From Selaginella moellendorffii (taxonomy: Eukaryota > Streptophyta > Lycopodiopsida > Selaginellales > Selaginellaceae), in the NCBI RefSeq assembly GCF_000143415.4, contig NW_003314343.1, positions 310,813 through 374,812 on the forward strand: a stretch of 64,000 bases of DNA, written 5' to 3'. Shown here in pieces: positions 20,378-32,059 of the stretch. The number at the start of each line of letters is the position of its first letter. The stretch's first letter is position 1. The notes under the pieces are model-generated. The model was given only the letters and a program-made list of their open reading frames with translations. It did no database searches and was not told where the DNA came from. The position numbers and the translations under genes were made by a program.

Positions 20378-21971
20378 TTAGCTACTATAGACGCTTCTTT
20401 CAAGCCGTGCTTTCGGAACAGCAATGAGCGGCTGCGTTTTGTGACAAACCAAGCCATAAGTCTCGTCCATGTTGATCTCAGCTGGATCTTGTCCCTTCGC
20501 CAATTTCCACTCGAATCCCTGAACCAGTGTAGCAATGCCAATCTGCAGCGTGTCAAATCCAAGTTTAGCTCCAGGGCACATTCGCCTTCCAGATCCAAAT
20601 GGCAGCAAGTTGTAATCTTGTCCGAACACGTCGATGTCGGCCTCTAGAAATCGCTCGGGCCGGTACTTCATTGGATCTTTCCAGTGTGCAGGATCGATGC
20701 CGAGCGAATGGAAGTTGACAAAGGCGCAGGTACCGTTAGGAATGGTGTAGCCACCAAGTTTTGAAGGACCTCCTTGGACTACCTTGGGAAGAGCCAGTGG
20801 TGCTAGCTGGTGCAGCCTCAATGTTTCTTTGGCGATTGCAGCGATGAATGGTAGCTGATCCAAGTCTGAATCTTCCACCAATCTGTTGCTTCCAACCACA
20901 GAATCTATATCTTTGCGGGCCTTTTCCATGACGGATGGGTGACGAAGGAGCTCTGTGATGGCCCATTCCAGTGAGAGTGCCGAAGTATCCACTGCACCAA
21001 GCAACATATCCTGAAACAAATTTGGATGACTTATATATTGTGTAAAGCAGGAAACCACTTACGAAGAGAAGGGAGAGCTTGGTAATATCTGAAACTTCTT
21101 CTTCAGTTGAATCCAGAGAAAGGAGGACGTCAATGAACGGAACAGGCTCATCTCTCCTATACTTTCGAGGGTTCCTTCTATGATCTTGCAGGACAGAAAG
21201 CAAGTAGTCGTTCACCTTAGCTATCAGCTGCTTGTACCGTTTCTCCAAGCGTTGAACGTCCAGCCATTTGATTGCTGGGATGAAATCACTGATGTTGAAT
21301 ACCCCTGACAATCTTAAGCTTTCTATAACTGCATCCGCAAAAGCGTCAAGTGCTGCTGTGTTCCTGGCATGCGCCCCGTAGAAACGCTCTCCGAAGAGCA
21401 TGTAAGTGATGATGTTCACGTTCAGGTTGTGGAACTTGTCTCTGAGCTTGATCGGTGTGCCTTCTGCAGACACAATCGAACGCGCTAGACTGCATTGTTC
21501 TTCCCTGCGGATCTTGTCGTAGACTTTGAGCCTGGTTGCCGAGAGCAGATGAGTGTTGACGATCTTCCTGTACAGTTTCAGCTGTGGAGTGTACTCCGCA
21601 TAAACAATCCCATTGAAATCATTGCCAAAATGCCTGCCAGCTATAGTAGGAACTTTAGAAGCAAACTCAAGGCCACGATACTTGTACAGCTCCTTTGCTG
21701 CTTCTTCAGAGCTCACAACTACGAACGGTACTGTACCAAATTTGAGATGCATAATGCCACCGTACTTTCTAGACAGCTCGTGAAGAGACACATGAGGAAG
21801 AGGGCCAATCAAGTGAAGACAACCAATCACAGGCAGGCTAAATGGTCCAGGGGGGAGATCGCTGGGCTTTCTGAAGAACCATCTTGAAGTGACAATCACA
21901 AGCAGCAATACAAGCAACAACGAGTAGCAGTTTTCTTGTAGGAAAGCTGGAATGCTGGACAGAAGCTCCAT
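20378..21971 (-). CDS. Cytochrome P450 (CYP71-clan type), copy A
   Basis: Two exons (21971-21063, 21010-20378) join to 513 residues, normal for a plant microsomal P450. Order: hydrophobic membrane anchor (about 13-30), Pro hinge LPPGP, I-helix GAVDTS (about 307-312), K-helix KETLR (364-368), YRPERF, and heme-binding PFGSGRRMCPG with the ligand Cys at about 448. All catalytic landmarks are intact. The single phase-0 intron just before the I-helix is the conserved A-type position. Substrate unknown; it would act at the ER membrane with NADPH-P450 reductase. It differs from copy B by four residues that I could find. Its promoter carries a tandem repeat not present in copy B. Confidence 0.93.
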
Positions 21972-22059
21972 TCTTTCTATTCTTTGCTGGAAGGAGCACC
22001 AAACAGAGCAGAGAGAGGTGCTGAGCTTAAGAAGGAAGAAATTCTCCTACCTTAGCAAA

Positions 22060-22216
22060 AGAAATAGCCGTCCTTGTGTGACATGTGTTCTTGTGTATTG
22101 TGTGAAATAGACGTTCTACTTACCTGGCTCCAGTGAGGAGAAATAGCCGGCCTTGTGTGACACGCGCTGGACAATGTTCTTGTATTGTGTGAAATAGACG
22201 TTCTACTTACCTGGCT
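22060..22216. repeat. Two tandem ~75-bp units in the P450 copy A promoter
   Basis: The unit begins gaaatagcc(g/t)(g/t)ccttgtgtgac and ends gacgttctacttacctggctc. It occurs at about 22062-22135 and again at about 22139-22213. The first unit lacks the cgctggacaatg segment. The corresponding region of copy B (about 39387-39463) has a single unit. The repeat sits 90-245 bp upstream of the copy A ATG, in the probable proximal promoter. Confidence 0.8.
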
Positions 22217-22338
22217 CAAAGTCGAAGCAAGCTGGACCGAGACAAAGAATCGAGAAAACGAGATTGTGTGACTTATACTGTGGGTTTTAATAGTGATAGT
22301 ATCGCTTGAAATAATTATTGACAAACTGGATCCTTGAC

Positions 22339-24870
22339 TAATCCGTTGGATTGTGAAAGGAGCAAGAAGATCACGTTCTACTTTATTTGGCAAAACATCT
22401 AATCCCCATTATTCTATCCCTTTTAAAGGTATCATAAAATATTCCTTGTATACTTTTTATATACCTTATATAAATAACATAGTGATTAAGTTTCACTCTT
22501 TTTTTATCAAGTTGACAATATTAAAAACTGTAAAAAAAGTTCTATTAATTTCTCTTAGCTTAATTTAGCTTATTTATTGTATAGCTTTTCTTGTATATAG
22601 ATCTTCTAATTGAAATTAATATAATCCATCCATTTTTGTATATAAACAAAGATTTTTACCCCAATGAATATAACTATTCTTATATCCTAAACACTCATAG
22701 TTTCTAAAAATTCTTTAGAGAGTAAGGTTTTTTGGCAGTGGTTTGATCTAGTATTCAAGATTGTGTTTTTGTTTTTATAATTCCCTTGTTCTTTAAATTT
22801 AGATTGTTGTAATTTTTGCTAAGATCAAGGATTGTAGCTATCAATTTTGCTCTTTTTTTAATCTTCATTACATTCCTTCTTTTTTTTTATCATGCCACAT
22901 TGTTCTCAGAGTGTGATGTTTAAGGCTTTATTCATTATCTCAATCTGGCAACATTGTTTCTATTATTGTATCACACATTGATCAAGGTTTTGGTGTTATG
23001 AGGTGTGATTTTGTTACTGCTACTTCAATCCTCAATGTGCTTTAGTGGGACATAGTTACACAACTTTTACTATTTTTGATATTATGATATCTTTTGCTAA
23101 TATGAAGTGTGCTAATGTGAAGTAAATTTAAAGTTATATCATTGGGTGTTCTTGATGGTATATTTGGTATTAAATTTTGTTAGATGGTGAATCTTATATT
23201 TTCTAAATATAATGAGCTTGGTGGCTCATGTACTATAATACTGGTTTATCAGATGATAATTTACCATTGAATATCTTTGTGTTCTAATTTATGATTTATT
23301 CACTAATAATTATGTCTTTAAGATATCATTGTTTATGACTTTGATATTATCCATTTTTTGATCTTTCTATTTGGGCCAATATAAGTAGACTAACTTCAGC
23401 ACTTCATGGGCATGGTGAAATCTCTAGTTATGGGGTAGCTACTATCAACTAATCACATCATTAACCTCTCTTTCAATATTTTTTATTTCATTAAAAAGGC
23501 ATGACCATGTAAACAACTTTCATTGTTTGTTTATAATAGTCTATCTAACTTTACCAACTTGAAAGATAATCTATTAGGGTTCAAATATAGATGAAAAGGG
23601 CCTATGAACAAGAATGCACCCCCTTTTTCAATCGACTATTTGGGGTTAAGTGTCCTTAGGTTTAAATAGTACTAGGTTAGGTGACCTATTAAAAAGTCTA
23701 AATTCAAGAGGTTATATTAGGTATCAAAGTAATATGTTAAAAGAGTGGGGTTCTCGGGAGTGTTGTGGCTCTTAGCTTCCATTATTCACAAGGGTGTGAA
23801 TTTACAAGGAAGCGTGGTGGATTGTAGACAGCCAAAGGGAAGGGTCTTGAGATTAAAGGTCTCAAGATATTTGGGGTTAAGCGTATTAGGAGTTTACAAT
23901 TAAATAAAGAAGTTACTTTAACTCATTTAAATTGGTGCATTTCTCACAAAGTGTGGACACCATGAATTTTTTCTAGAATTGTTTCCTTGGCAATGATCTA
24001 GATTATAGTATGCATCGACGAAGACGTTGATCTTCTCTAAGAGGGGGAGAACGAATATGACTATGGGTATCAAAAGTTACATGTCACCTAGTCTTTTTGG
24101 ATATTCTTTTTTGTTGCCACAACAGCAGCAGGAGGTCAGTATTGCTAAACACTTGATCAATCTTCACTTAAGCTAGTTGAGAAGCTAATCATTATATATG
24201 CACTTAGAACAAAAAAACACTAAGGAAATCTTAAGTTGTTATTTAGTCAAGCATACTTGACATGGTGATGAGAAACTCATATTGTTGGATTACACTTACT
24301 AATGTTAGGAACTCTCATGATATTGAGTTTAATCCCTCAATATTTACTATATAATAGCTTATTGTATTTGCCAAACACCTTCGCTATCATGCCCCTTACT
24401 AAATACGAAATGGCGCTATTGTGAATTTGGACATGGGACCAACATCATTATATTCTAGAAAACCTTTATATGTCATAGAAATGCTAAATTAGTAAATCTA
24501 GACACTTTCCATAGATAGCAATGAGAAATTTCACACTTGTCTTAGAGATTAACTCTTTGTACTAAAGGTGACTAAAGGTGAAAGCCCAAAGTGTGCAATC
24601 CTCAAGTGGGGGTTATAAAAGGTTCTAAATATATTGTAAGGATAATAGGTAAGTTGGGCATGATTAACTAATTTGAGGCATAGTTCAACTCCCGCTTATG
24701 TACGTATCCTTGTTTTATATTTGGCTTGGGTCTAAGCCCAAGTTCCATACCATGCTATCTAGTGAAGTACTCATATCCCCGCATTAAATCACCAATATGT
24801 TAAAATAGCACTAGACTCTGTTTAGCTCTAATTTGTGTGTTAGATTTGGCATTAGGATGTTAGATGCTCT
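22339..24870. mobile_element. AT-rich decayed repeat DNA
   Basis: About 2.5 kb of AT-rich sequence without coding capacity. Sections recur elsewhere in the window. 22390-22826 matches about 39568-39990 in inverted orientation. 22838-23110 matches about 40035-40300 directly. The section from about 24070 (a segment with a CAGCAGCAGGAGGTCAGTA-like landmark, then gcttgggtctaagcccaag) recurs at about 32.1-33.0, 33.0-33.9 and 34.3-35.2 kb. This is a dispersed family of unknown class. The solo LTR at 24871 is inserted into one copy. Confidence 0.6.
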
Positions 24871-26568
24871 TGTGAAACACAAAATCCCTAGGCCCCAAAG
24901 TGGAGCCGGAAGGGTGCCACATGGTAGTGGCTGAAGCGAAAGCCAAACGAGCATAACACGTTTGGACTAAAAGCTCAACCTTGAAAGGTCGAGAGTGGGA
25001 GTGGAACTCCCAACAAAGTGTTCAAGGAATGAGCACAAAGCAAGCAATAAACGAGGCTCTAAAAGGGGACCCAAAAGGACCAATACATGAACACATGGAA
25101 GTGTCCGAGATGGAGTCCGAGATGGATCAAGACGGAGTCCGAGATGGAGTCCGAGATGGACCGAGACGGAGTCTAAGATGGAGTCCGAGATGGAGTCTGA
25201 GATGGACCGAGACGGAGTCTAAGATGGAGTCCGAGATGGAGTCCGAGATGGACTGAGACGAAGTCCAAGATGGAGTCCGAGATGGACCCGAGATGGAGTC
25301 CGAGATGGAGTCCGAGACGAAGTCCAAGATGGAGTCCGAGATGGACCCGAGATGGAATCCGAGATGGAGTTTGAGAAGGACCTGAGATGGAGTCCGAGGT
25401 CGAGACCGAGACCAGGACTGAGACCGAGACCAAGACCGAGACCGAGACCGAGATCGGGACCGAGATCGAGACCGAGGCCAAGGCCGAGACTGAGCCCGAG
25501 CCCGAGTCCGAGTCCGAGTCCGAGTCCGAGTCCGGGTCTGAGTCCGAGTCTGAGTCCGAGTTCAAGTCTGAGAGGGTGAAAGCCCAAAGCGTTCATCTCC
25601 CAAACCCTAGGGGGTTTGGTGAGCTCCAAAAGTATAGTAAGGGGGAGGACTGCAGTGGAGCCAGTTTAGCCAGGAAAGGCCAGTTTGGCCCAGGAAGGCT
25701 GTACCCAGTGTTGGGTGATGAGCTGCCCAGTGGGAAGTCCAAGACTAAAGTGAACACAAACCGATAAGTGGGGTAGCTTGGTGAAGTGTTCAAAAGCCAG
25801 CTCTAGTTCCCCCGGGAGATCGACTAGCCGATGCTCCTAGTCCAAGTGTGGGTGGCACTACCTACTTGGATACTTGGTGTAGCTCAACGAAACCTCGCTC
25901 TAAGCCCATGGCTAGAGCACCCAAAGGCAGAAGGCAAGGAGAGTACCCACGAGGCTTGCGTAAGGCCATGGTGTTCCGAAATGTTGTCCCAAAGGCCCAG
26001 ACTATGGAAAGGAAGAGGAGTAGTCCTTTGGTGTAGTGACCAAGAATACAGTTGTGCGGTGAAGAAGTCCCAGAGGACCATGGGACTTAGTGGTCAGGCC
26101 TATGGGCCTTGATTCAGTGGCAGTGTTGGCAAACACGGCCAAGGACAGAGAGGGACTTGGTGGGGACCAGAAAGGAGATATTGGGGAAAGTTATTCCCTA
26201 TATCTGTGGGCATCCTAAGGATGCTAAGGAGTGGATTTGGGATGACCACTCATGGATAGATTGCCCAGTCTTGGAGAGACGGGATTGCAATGCAGGTGGT
26301 GTTGGACCACCGATGTGACCAAGGTGATTGGGCATGGCTTAGCGTAACGGGCTGGTATGTTGGTGGTGCTTTGGGGTGTCGGTCATGGGACCGGACACGT
26401 GGAGCACTTGGACCAAGTGTAAAGGTTGAGTGGCATGGATGCCATTCTCGAGGCTTGCAAGCCCCAAGTCCTGAGAAGGACTTATGGAGGTTGTGAATGA
26501 GACTCCTTCAAGTGGTCAAAGATGCAGTTAAGTGACTAAAGTAGAATGGAAAAAATTAGTCACTTACA
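24871..26568 (+). mobile_element. Solo LTR, copy A
   Basis: A 1,698-bp element starting TGTGAAACAC and ending GTCACTTACA, flanked by GCTCT on both sides (24866-24870 and 26569-26573). TG...CA ends with a 5-bp direct duplication are the signature of LTR-retrotransposon integration. No gag-pol sequence or partner LTR in the same orientation is attached, so it is read as a solo LTR left by recombination. It is GC-rich against AT-rich surroundings. An uninterrupted counterpart of the target sequence is visible near 34998 (gatgttctagaattatt). Internal features: a minisatellite at 25086-25575 and an 11-bp-stem hairpin at the 3' end (26529-26566). Confidence 0.8.
25086..25575 (+). repeat. Minisatellite inside solo LTR A
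   Basis: Three successive blocks of related short units: imperfect 12-mers based on GAGATGGAGTCC (about 25098-25395), then 6-mers based on GAGACC (about 25396-25490), then 6-mers based on GAGTCC/GAGCCC (about 25491-25570). Unit lengths are multiples of three and lack stop codons, so long open frames appear on both strands here. They are repeat artefacts, not genes. Confidence 0.88.
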
Positions 26569-26764
26569 GCTCTAGAACTATTTCCAACATCACTCTATGC
26601 TTTTATGCTCCTTGGGCTAAAAGCTTAGCATTCACTCCATGCTTTAGTTCCTTTACTTCTTGGTTGCAAGTTTGGGAGTTTAGCTCCATACCTTTATTTA
26701 GTGGCCCAAGGCTCTGAAACTTAGATTCCACCTTACTGTCTTTGGACATGTGGCATGTGGTATG

Positions 26765-28302
26765 TGTAAGTGATTAAATTTTCCATTTTACCTTAGTCAC
26801 TTAACCACACCTTTGACCACTTAGAGGAGTTTTGTTCACAACCTCCATAAGTCCTATTTCTAGCTTGGGATATGCTAACCTTATGAATGACATTTATGCC
26901 ATTTAGCCTTTGCACTTGGTCCAAATACTCCATGTGTCCAATCTCATGACCGACACCCAAAGGTACCACCAACATATCAGTTTATTATGCTAAAGCCATG
27001 CCCATTCACCATTGTCATATTAATAATCCAAGACCACTTGCATCATAGTCATGTCTCTCAAAGACTAGGCCATCTATCTATGAGTAATCATCCCTTGACC
27101 ACACCTTAGCACCTTAGGATGCCCAGTACACCCTTCCCCAATATCCCTTCTTGCATCCCCACTAAGTCCTTCTCTCATCCATAGCCGTGTTCACCAACAC
27201 TGCCACTGGGTCAAGGCCTAAAGGCCCAACCACTAAGTCCCATTGTCCTTTGGGACTTCCTCACCATGTGACTATATCCTTGATCACTACACCAAAGGAT
27301 TATTCCTCTTCTTTTCCATAGTCTAAGATTTTAGAATAACATTTCAAAACACTATAGCCCTACGCAAGCTTTGTGAGTATTCTCCCCACCTTTCACCTTT
27401 GGGTGCTCTAGCCATGGGGCTAGAGCGAGGTTCCACTGAGCCACACCAGGTATCTAAGTAAGTAGTGCCACTTACACATGGACTGAGAGCATTGACCTTT
27501 CAATATCTTGGAGGAACTAAAGCCAGCTCTTGAACAATTCACCAAGCTACCCCACTTGTCCGTCCGTAGTCACTTTAATCTTGGACTTCTCAGTGGATAT
27601 ATCATCACCCAAGACACAGGCATAACATCCCTGGGTCACATTGGCCTTTCTTAGTCAAATTGGTTCCACTAGAGTCCAACCCCCATGCTCTCTATACTAT
27701 ATTTTTGGAACCCTCTACAGCCACCCCTTGGGGGATGATCGCTTAGGGCTTTCACCCCATAGCTTGTATTAATATTCAAACTTGGACTCGGCAGACTCAG
27801 ACTCGGTCTCGGTCTTGGTCTCATTTTGAATTCCATCTGGGGTCCATCTTAGATTGCATCTCAAGTCTATTTCAGGTCCATCTTGAGTCCATCTTGGGTC
27901 CATCTCGAACTCCATCTCAGATCCATCTCAAACTCCATCTAAGGTCCATCTTAAGTTTATCTCGAGTTCCATCTCAAACTCTATCTTAGGTTCATCTTGT
28001 ACTCCATCTCAAGTCCATCTCAGGTCCATTTTGGACTCCATCTTAAGTCCATCTTGGACTCTATCTTGACACTTCCACATATCATATATTAGTCTTCTTA
28101 TATCCCTTTTTTAGATACTCACTTATTGCTCACTTTGTGTTTGTTCCTTGAGCACTTCGTTGATAGTTCCACTCCCACTTTCAACTTTTCAAGTCAGAGC
28201 TTTTAGTTTAATATGTTACATTTGTTTGGCTTTTGCTTTGGCCACTACTAAATGGCATTTTTTCAGCTCCACTTTGAGGCTCTAAAATTTGTGTTTCACA
28301 AC
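26765..28302 (-). mobile_element. LTR copy B, degenerate
   Basis: About 1.54 kb with the same termini as copies A and C on the minus strand (plus strand starts TGTAAGTGATTAA and ends GTGTTTCACA). It is alignable along its whole length but with many C-to-T and G-to-A changes and a decayed minisatellite at about 27770-28080. The 5-bp flanks (gtatg and actct) do not match, so no target-site duplication is visible. It lies next to copy A in inverted orientation, creating a long imperfect inverted repeat centred near 26.67 kb. Confidence 0.72.
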
Positions 28303-30121
28303 TCTACCATCCATAGACAAAGTTTGATGTCCTCATTGAACGATAAACCATTTTATATAACAACCCCATCCTAAATCACCATATTCATTTTTGGCACCAA
28401 ACTAATATTGGTCAATGGTTCAACATCGAAGGTTCACCATGCATTGCTCATCTTGTAAAGAGCATAGTCTCTCCCAACTTAGAGACTCATTAGACCATTT
28501 TTTATAGTTCTCCCTTTATTTGGTTTAGTTCTCGCTAAACCCAATAAAGACAATTTTTTCTATCTCAATTAAACTACTTTTTAGCTTCTATCAATATAAC
28601 TATCACACTTTGGAAATTTTAAGTTTGATTTCTCAAAGTCAATTTTTTGGGTGTCTTTAATACTTTATATTGCACATGTTGTGCAAACTCCATGTCCCCA
28701 TCCTAAAAAGTTCTTTACCTAAGGGAACCATTATCCTCTCTTTTATTTCATGCCACTTTAAATACTAAGTTCCATTTATTCATAGTTTGTGCTAAGGCTG
28801 TCCACAGCCTTATCATTGACTACAATCTAGTTCTTGGAGGATGTTTGAAGATCAAGAAAACAATGTATATAAGCTTAAATGGATTCTTGTTGATAAGAAA
28901 TTCAAGTACTTTGAAAATAACTTTGAAGATAAATTAAAGATTTTGAAGGGTAATATGAAGGTTGGCCATATCAATTTCAAATAGTAGTTAGTATGGTGCA
29001 CAATTCTTGATAGGAACTATTTACCTTTTATCTTTTCCCAACTTTTTCTCGTTTTTGGCTTTGCCTCTATAGATTTCTAGTGTTTCTTCTTCATCTATTG
29101 CACTTTTTTCTTCTAGTACATTGATCAATTCTAACTTTTATGATTCTTGTTCTTAGTCTAATGTTAAATTGAGTGCTCTTTGTCTCCCTCAAAATAATCT
29201 AGATTTTATTATTTATTTACTATCTCTTTATATTTACTGAATAAATTTAACTATCAAAGAATGCAAACAATATGCAAAACAACTTACTAAAGACAACTAA
29301 AAGAACACAAAGTATCACCAATTGATAAAAAAGTATATTTGCCACTACTGGCCACTACAAGAATCAAATTTCAACCGGATTTGAACTCAATATCTATTAT
29401 TCATATAGATGGGTATATGGGAATCTAAATTAAGTTTCTAAGTTAGCTTCAGTTATATCAAATTAGTTTTTAGATCCCTATAACAGTAAAGTTTTTTGAC
29501 GACTTTGTACTCAAAATGTTTAATACAAATTTATCTTTTCTTTTCTATTTCATACTTTATTAGAATTTTTATTGTCTTCCTTCTTCTTGATAATAAACTT
29601 CTAAGAGATTGAATATTTTGTTATCAAAGGCTTTTTTATATCCTCTTCTTCAGCAAATTATTCAATATGAATAGCAACTCACTAGTTTAAAGTTTTAGAC
29701 TGGTATGCCATTAAATTTTGAAAGCATGTGGTCTAAGTTTTGTGGCTTCTTTGACTAAGTTAAACTTTAAATTATTATATAGTTTACCCAATATTCCACT
29801 TTAACTTCTTGTGTAGGATCAATTGAATCCATGATAGACTTTTTTAAATTCCCCACCCTTTTTAAAAAGAGTGATCTTGTTCTTTAAGATTTCAATTTCT
29901 TTATTCAATGTTTCACTAGCATGTTCAACAATACTAATCAAGAGTATACCACCATTAATAAGTTATAACAATTTTTGCCAAAGCTCCAAATCTAGATTTG
30001 TTTATGTATTAGAGTTCCAAATGATTGCTATTGATATTTCATTAGACAATATAGATCTCAAAGAATATTTTTACCTTGGCTTTAATGACAAGATCAAAGA
30101 TCTCATGGTTTTTCATTTAAC
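28303..30121. mobile_element. AT-rich dispersed repeat, copy 1
   Basis: Mostly AT-rich, non-coding. From about 28795 to 29550 it parallels 40270-40880 in direct orientation. Shared landmarks are a short coding-like piece (WILVDKKF, NNFEDKLKILKG near 28870-28960), the string cacattgatcaattctgac-like near 29115 and ggccactacaa near 29350. The coding-like piece is open in both copies and may be a relic of a transposon protein; I cannot name the family. LTR copy C is inserted at its right edge. Confidence 0.5.
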
Positions 30122-31805
30122 TGTAAGCGACTAAATTTTCCATTCTACTTTAGTCACTTAACCACACCTCTGTCCACTTGGAGGAGTCTCATTCACAACC
30201 TCCATAAGTCCAATCCAGGACTTGGGACTTGCTAGCCCCGAGAATGGCATCCATGCCACTCAACATTTGCACTTGGTCCAAGTGCTCCACGTGTCCGATC
30301 CCATGACCGACACTCAAAGGTACCACCGACATAGCAGCCCGTTACGCTAAGGCCATGCCCAATCACCTTTGCCACACTGGTAGTCCAATACCACTTGCAT
30401 CACCGTCTTGGCTCTCCAAGACTAGGCAAACCATCCGTGAGTGGTCATCTCAGATCCACTCCTTAGCATCCTTAGGATGCCCACTGACAAGGGGAATAGC
30501 CTTCCCCAATATCCCTCTGTCAGTCCCCACTAAGTCCCTTTCTGCCCCTGGCCGTGTTTGCCAACACTGCCACTGGATCGAGACCCACAGACCCGACCAC
30601 TAAGTCCCACGGTCCTCTGGGACTTCCTCACCACACAACTGTGTCCTTGGTCACTACCCCAGAGGACTGCTCCTCTTCCTTTCCACAGTCTGGGCCTTTG
30701 GGACAACATTTCGGAACACCGTGGCCTTACGCGAGCCACCTGGGTACTCTCCTCGCCTTCTGCCCTTGGGTGCTCTAGCCATGGGCTTAGAGCGGGTTCC
30801 GTTGAGCCACACCAGGTATCCAAGTAGGTAGTGCCACCCACACTTGGACTGGGAGCATCGGCTAGTCGATCTCCCGGGGGAACTAGAGCCGGCTCTTGAA
30901 CACTTCACCAAGCTACCCCGCTTGTCGGTCCGTGTTCACTCTAGTCTTGGACTTCCCAGTGGGCAGCTCATCACCCAACACTGGGTCCGGCCTTCCTGGG
31001 CCAAACTGGCCTTTCCTGGCCAAACTGGCTCCACTGCAGTCCTCCCCCTACTATACTTTTGGAGCTCACCAAACCCCCCAGGGTCTGGGAGACGAACGCT
31101 TTGGGCTTTCACCCTCTCAGGCTCCGGACTCGGACTCGGACTCGGACTCGGACTCGGACTCGGACTCGAACTCGGACTCGGACTCGGGCTCGGGCTCGGT
31201 CTCAGCCTCGGCCTCGGTCTCGGTCTTGGTCCCGATCTCGGTCTCAGTCTCGGTCTCGGTCTCGGTCTCGGTCTCGACTTCGGACTCCATCTCGGACTCC
31301 ATCTCGGGTCCATCTCGGACTCCATCTCGGACTCCATTTCGGGTCCATCTCGGGTCCACCTCGGACTCCATCTCGGACTCCATCTCGGACTCCATCTCGG
31401 GTCCATCTCGGACTCCACTTCGGACTCCAACTCGGGTCCATCTCGGACTCCACTTCGGACTCCAACTCGGGTCCATCTCGGACTCCACTTCGGACTCCAA
31501 CTCGGGTCCATCTCGGACTCCAACTCGAGTCCATCTCGGACTCCACTTCGGACTCCAACTCGGGTCCATCTCGGACTCCACGTGTCATGTGTTGGCCCTT
31601 TTGGGTCCCTTTTTGGAGCCTTGCCTTTTGCTCGCTTCGTGCTCGTTCCTCGAGCACTTTGTTGGGAGTTCCACTCCCGCTCTTGACTTTTCAAGTCGGA
31701 GCTTTTGGTCCAAACGTGTTACGCTCATTTGGCTCTCGCTTCAGCCACTACCACGTGGCACCCTTTCCGGCTCCACTTTGGGGCCTAGGGATTTTGTGTC
31801 TCACA
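30122..31805 (-). mobile_element. Solo LTR, copy C
   Basis: A 1,684-bp element on the minus strand. The plus strand starts TGTAAGCGACTAA and ends GTGTCTCACA, and it is flanked by a perfect 5-bp duplication TTAAC (30117-30121 and 31806-31810). It is colinear with copy A over its length. It has the same GC-rich body, the same minisatellite (about 31115-31580, mirrored) and the same terminal hairpin. No internal retrotransposon domain is attached. Confidence 0.85.
31115..31580 (-). repeat. Minisatellite inside solo LTR C
   Basis: Mirror image of the copy A array. Blocks of CGGACT 6-mers (about 31122-31185), GGTCTC 6-mers (about 31195-31275) and GGACTCCATCTC-like 12-mers with CAACTCGGGTCC variants (about 31280-31580). 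The variant CCAACTCGGGTCCATCTCGG is amplified here but not in copy A, so the arrays have expanded independently. Open frames of 250-300 codons on both strands are by-products of the repeat. Confidence 0.88.
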
Positions 31806-32059
31806 TTAACATCTTTCATGACTATCATTGATCTTGTTATTTATTGTGATAATTAATTGTAGGAATGATAATTAGAGTGTAGTTATTAAACCTTTATTCC
31901 TTATTTAATATCCTCAATGTTGGAATAAATAACATATGAGCAAGGTGCAAATTTAATAGTATATCAACAATGTATTTTTGATGTTGAATAATGATGTCAA
32001 ATTGAAAAACACTTGTATATATATCATGTAAACACAAACCACTTCTTGTAATATATATA

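Larger units (their letters stand above)
18839..22338. repeat. Segmental duplication, copy A
   Basis: This 3.5-kb block (3' end of the JINGUBANG-like gene, GRWD1 pseudogene, P450 gene and P450 promoter) recurs in the same order and orientation at about 36024-39567, offset 17,350 bp at the P450 start codon. The P450 part is almost identical. The pseudogene part is more diverged and carries indels. The presence of introns shows copying at the DNA level, not by retroposition. Confidence 0.93.

Noticed and set aside
25086..25575. CRISPR-like or satellite array
   Set aside because: Units are contiguous without spacers, in a plant nuclear context and confined to the LTR.
24981..25767. Possible Glu/Ser- or Arg/Pro-rich protein genes
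   Set aside because: The frames are generated by 6- and 12-bp tandem repeats inside a solo LTR, and the flanking frame is not kept between copies.
24871..31805. LTR copies as the two ends of one full-length retrotransposon
   Set aside because: Copy A is inverted relative to B and C. Copy C has its own perfect 5-bp duplication, and the DNA between B and C is a dispersed AT-rich repeat without gag-pol features.
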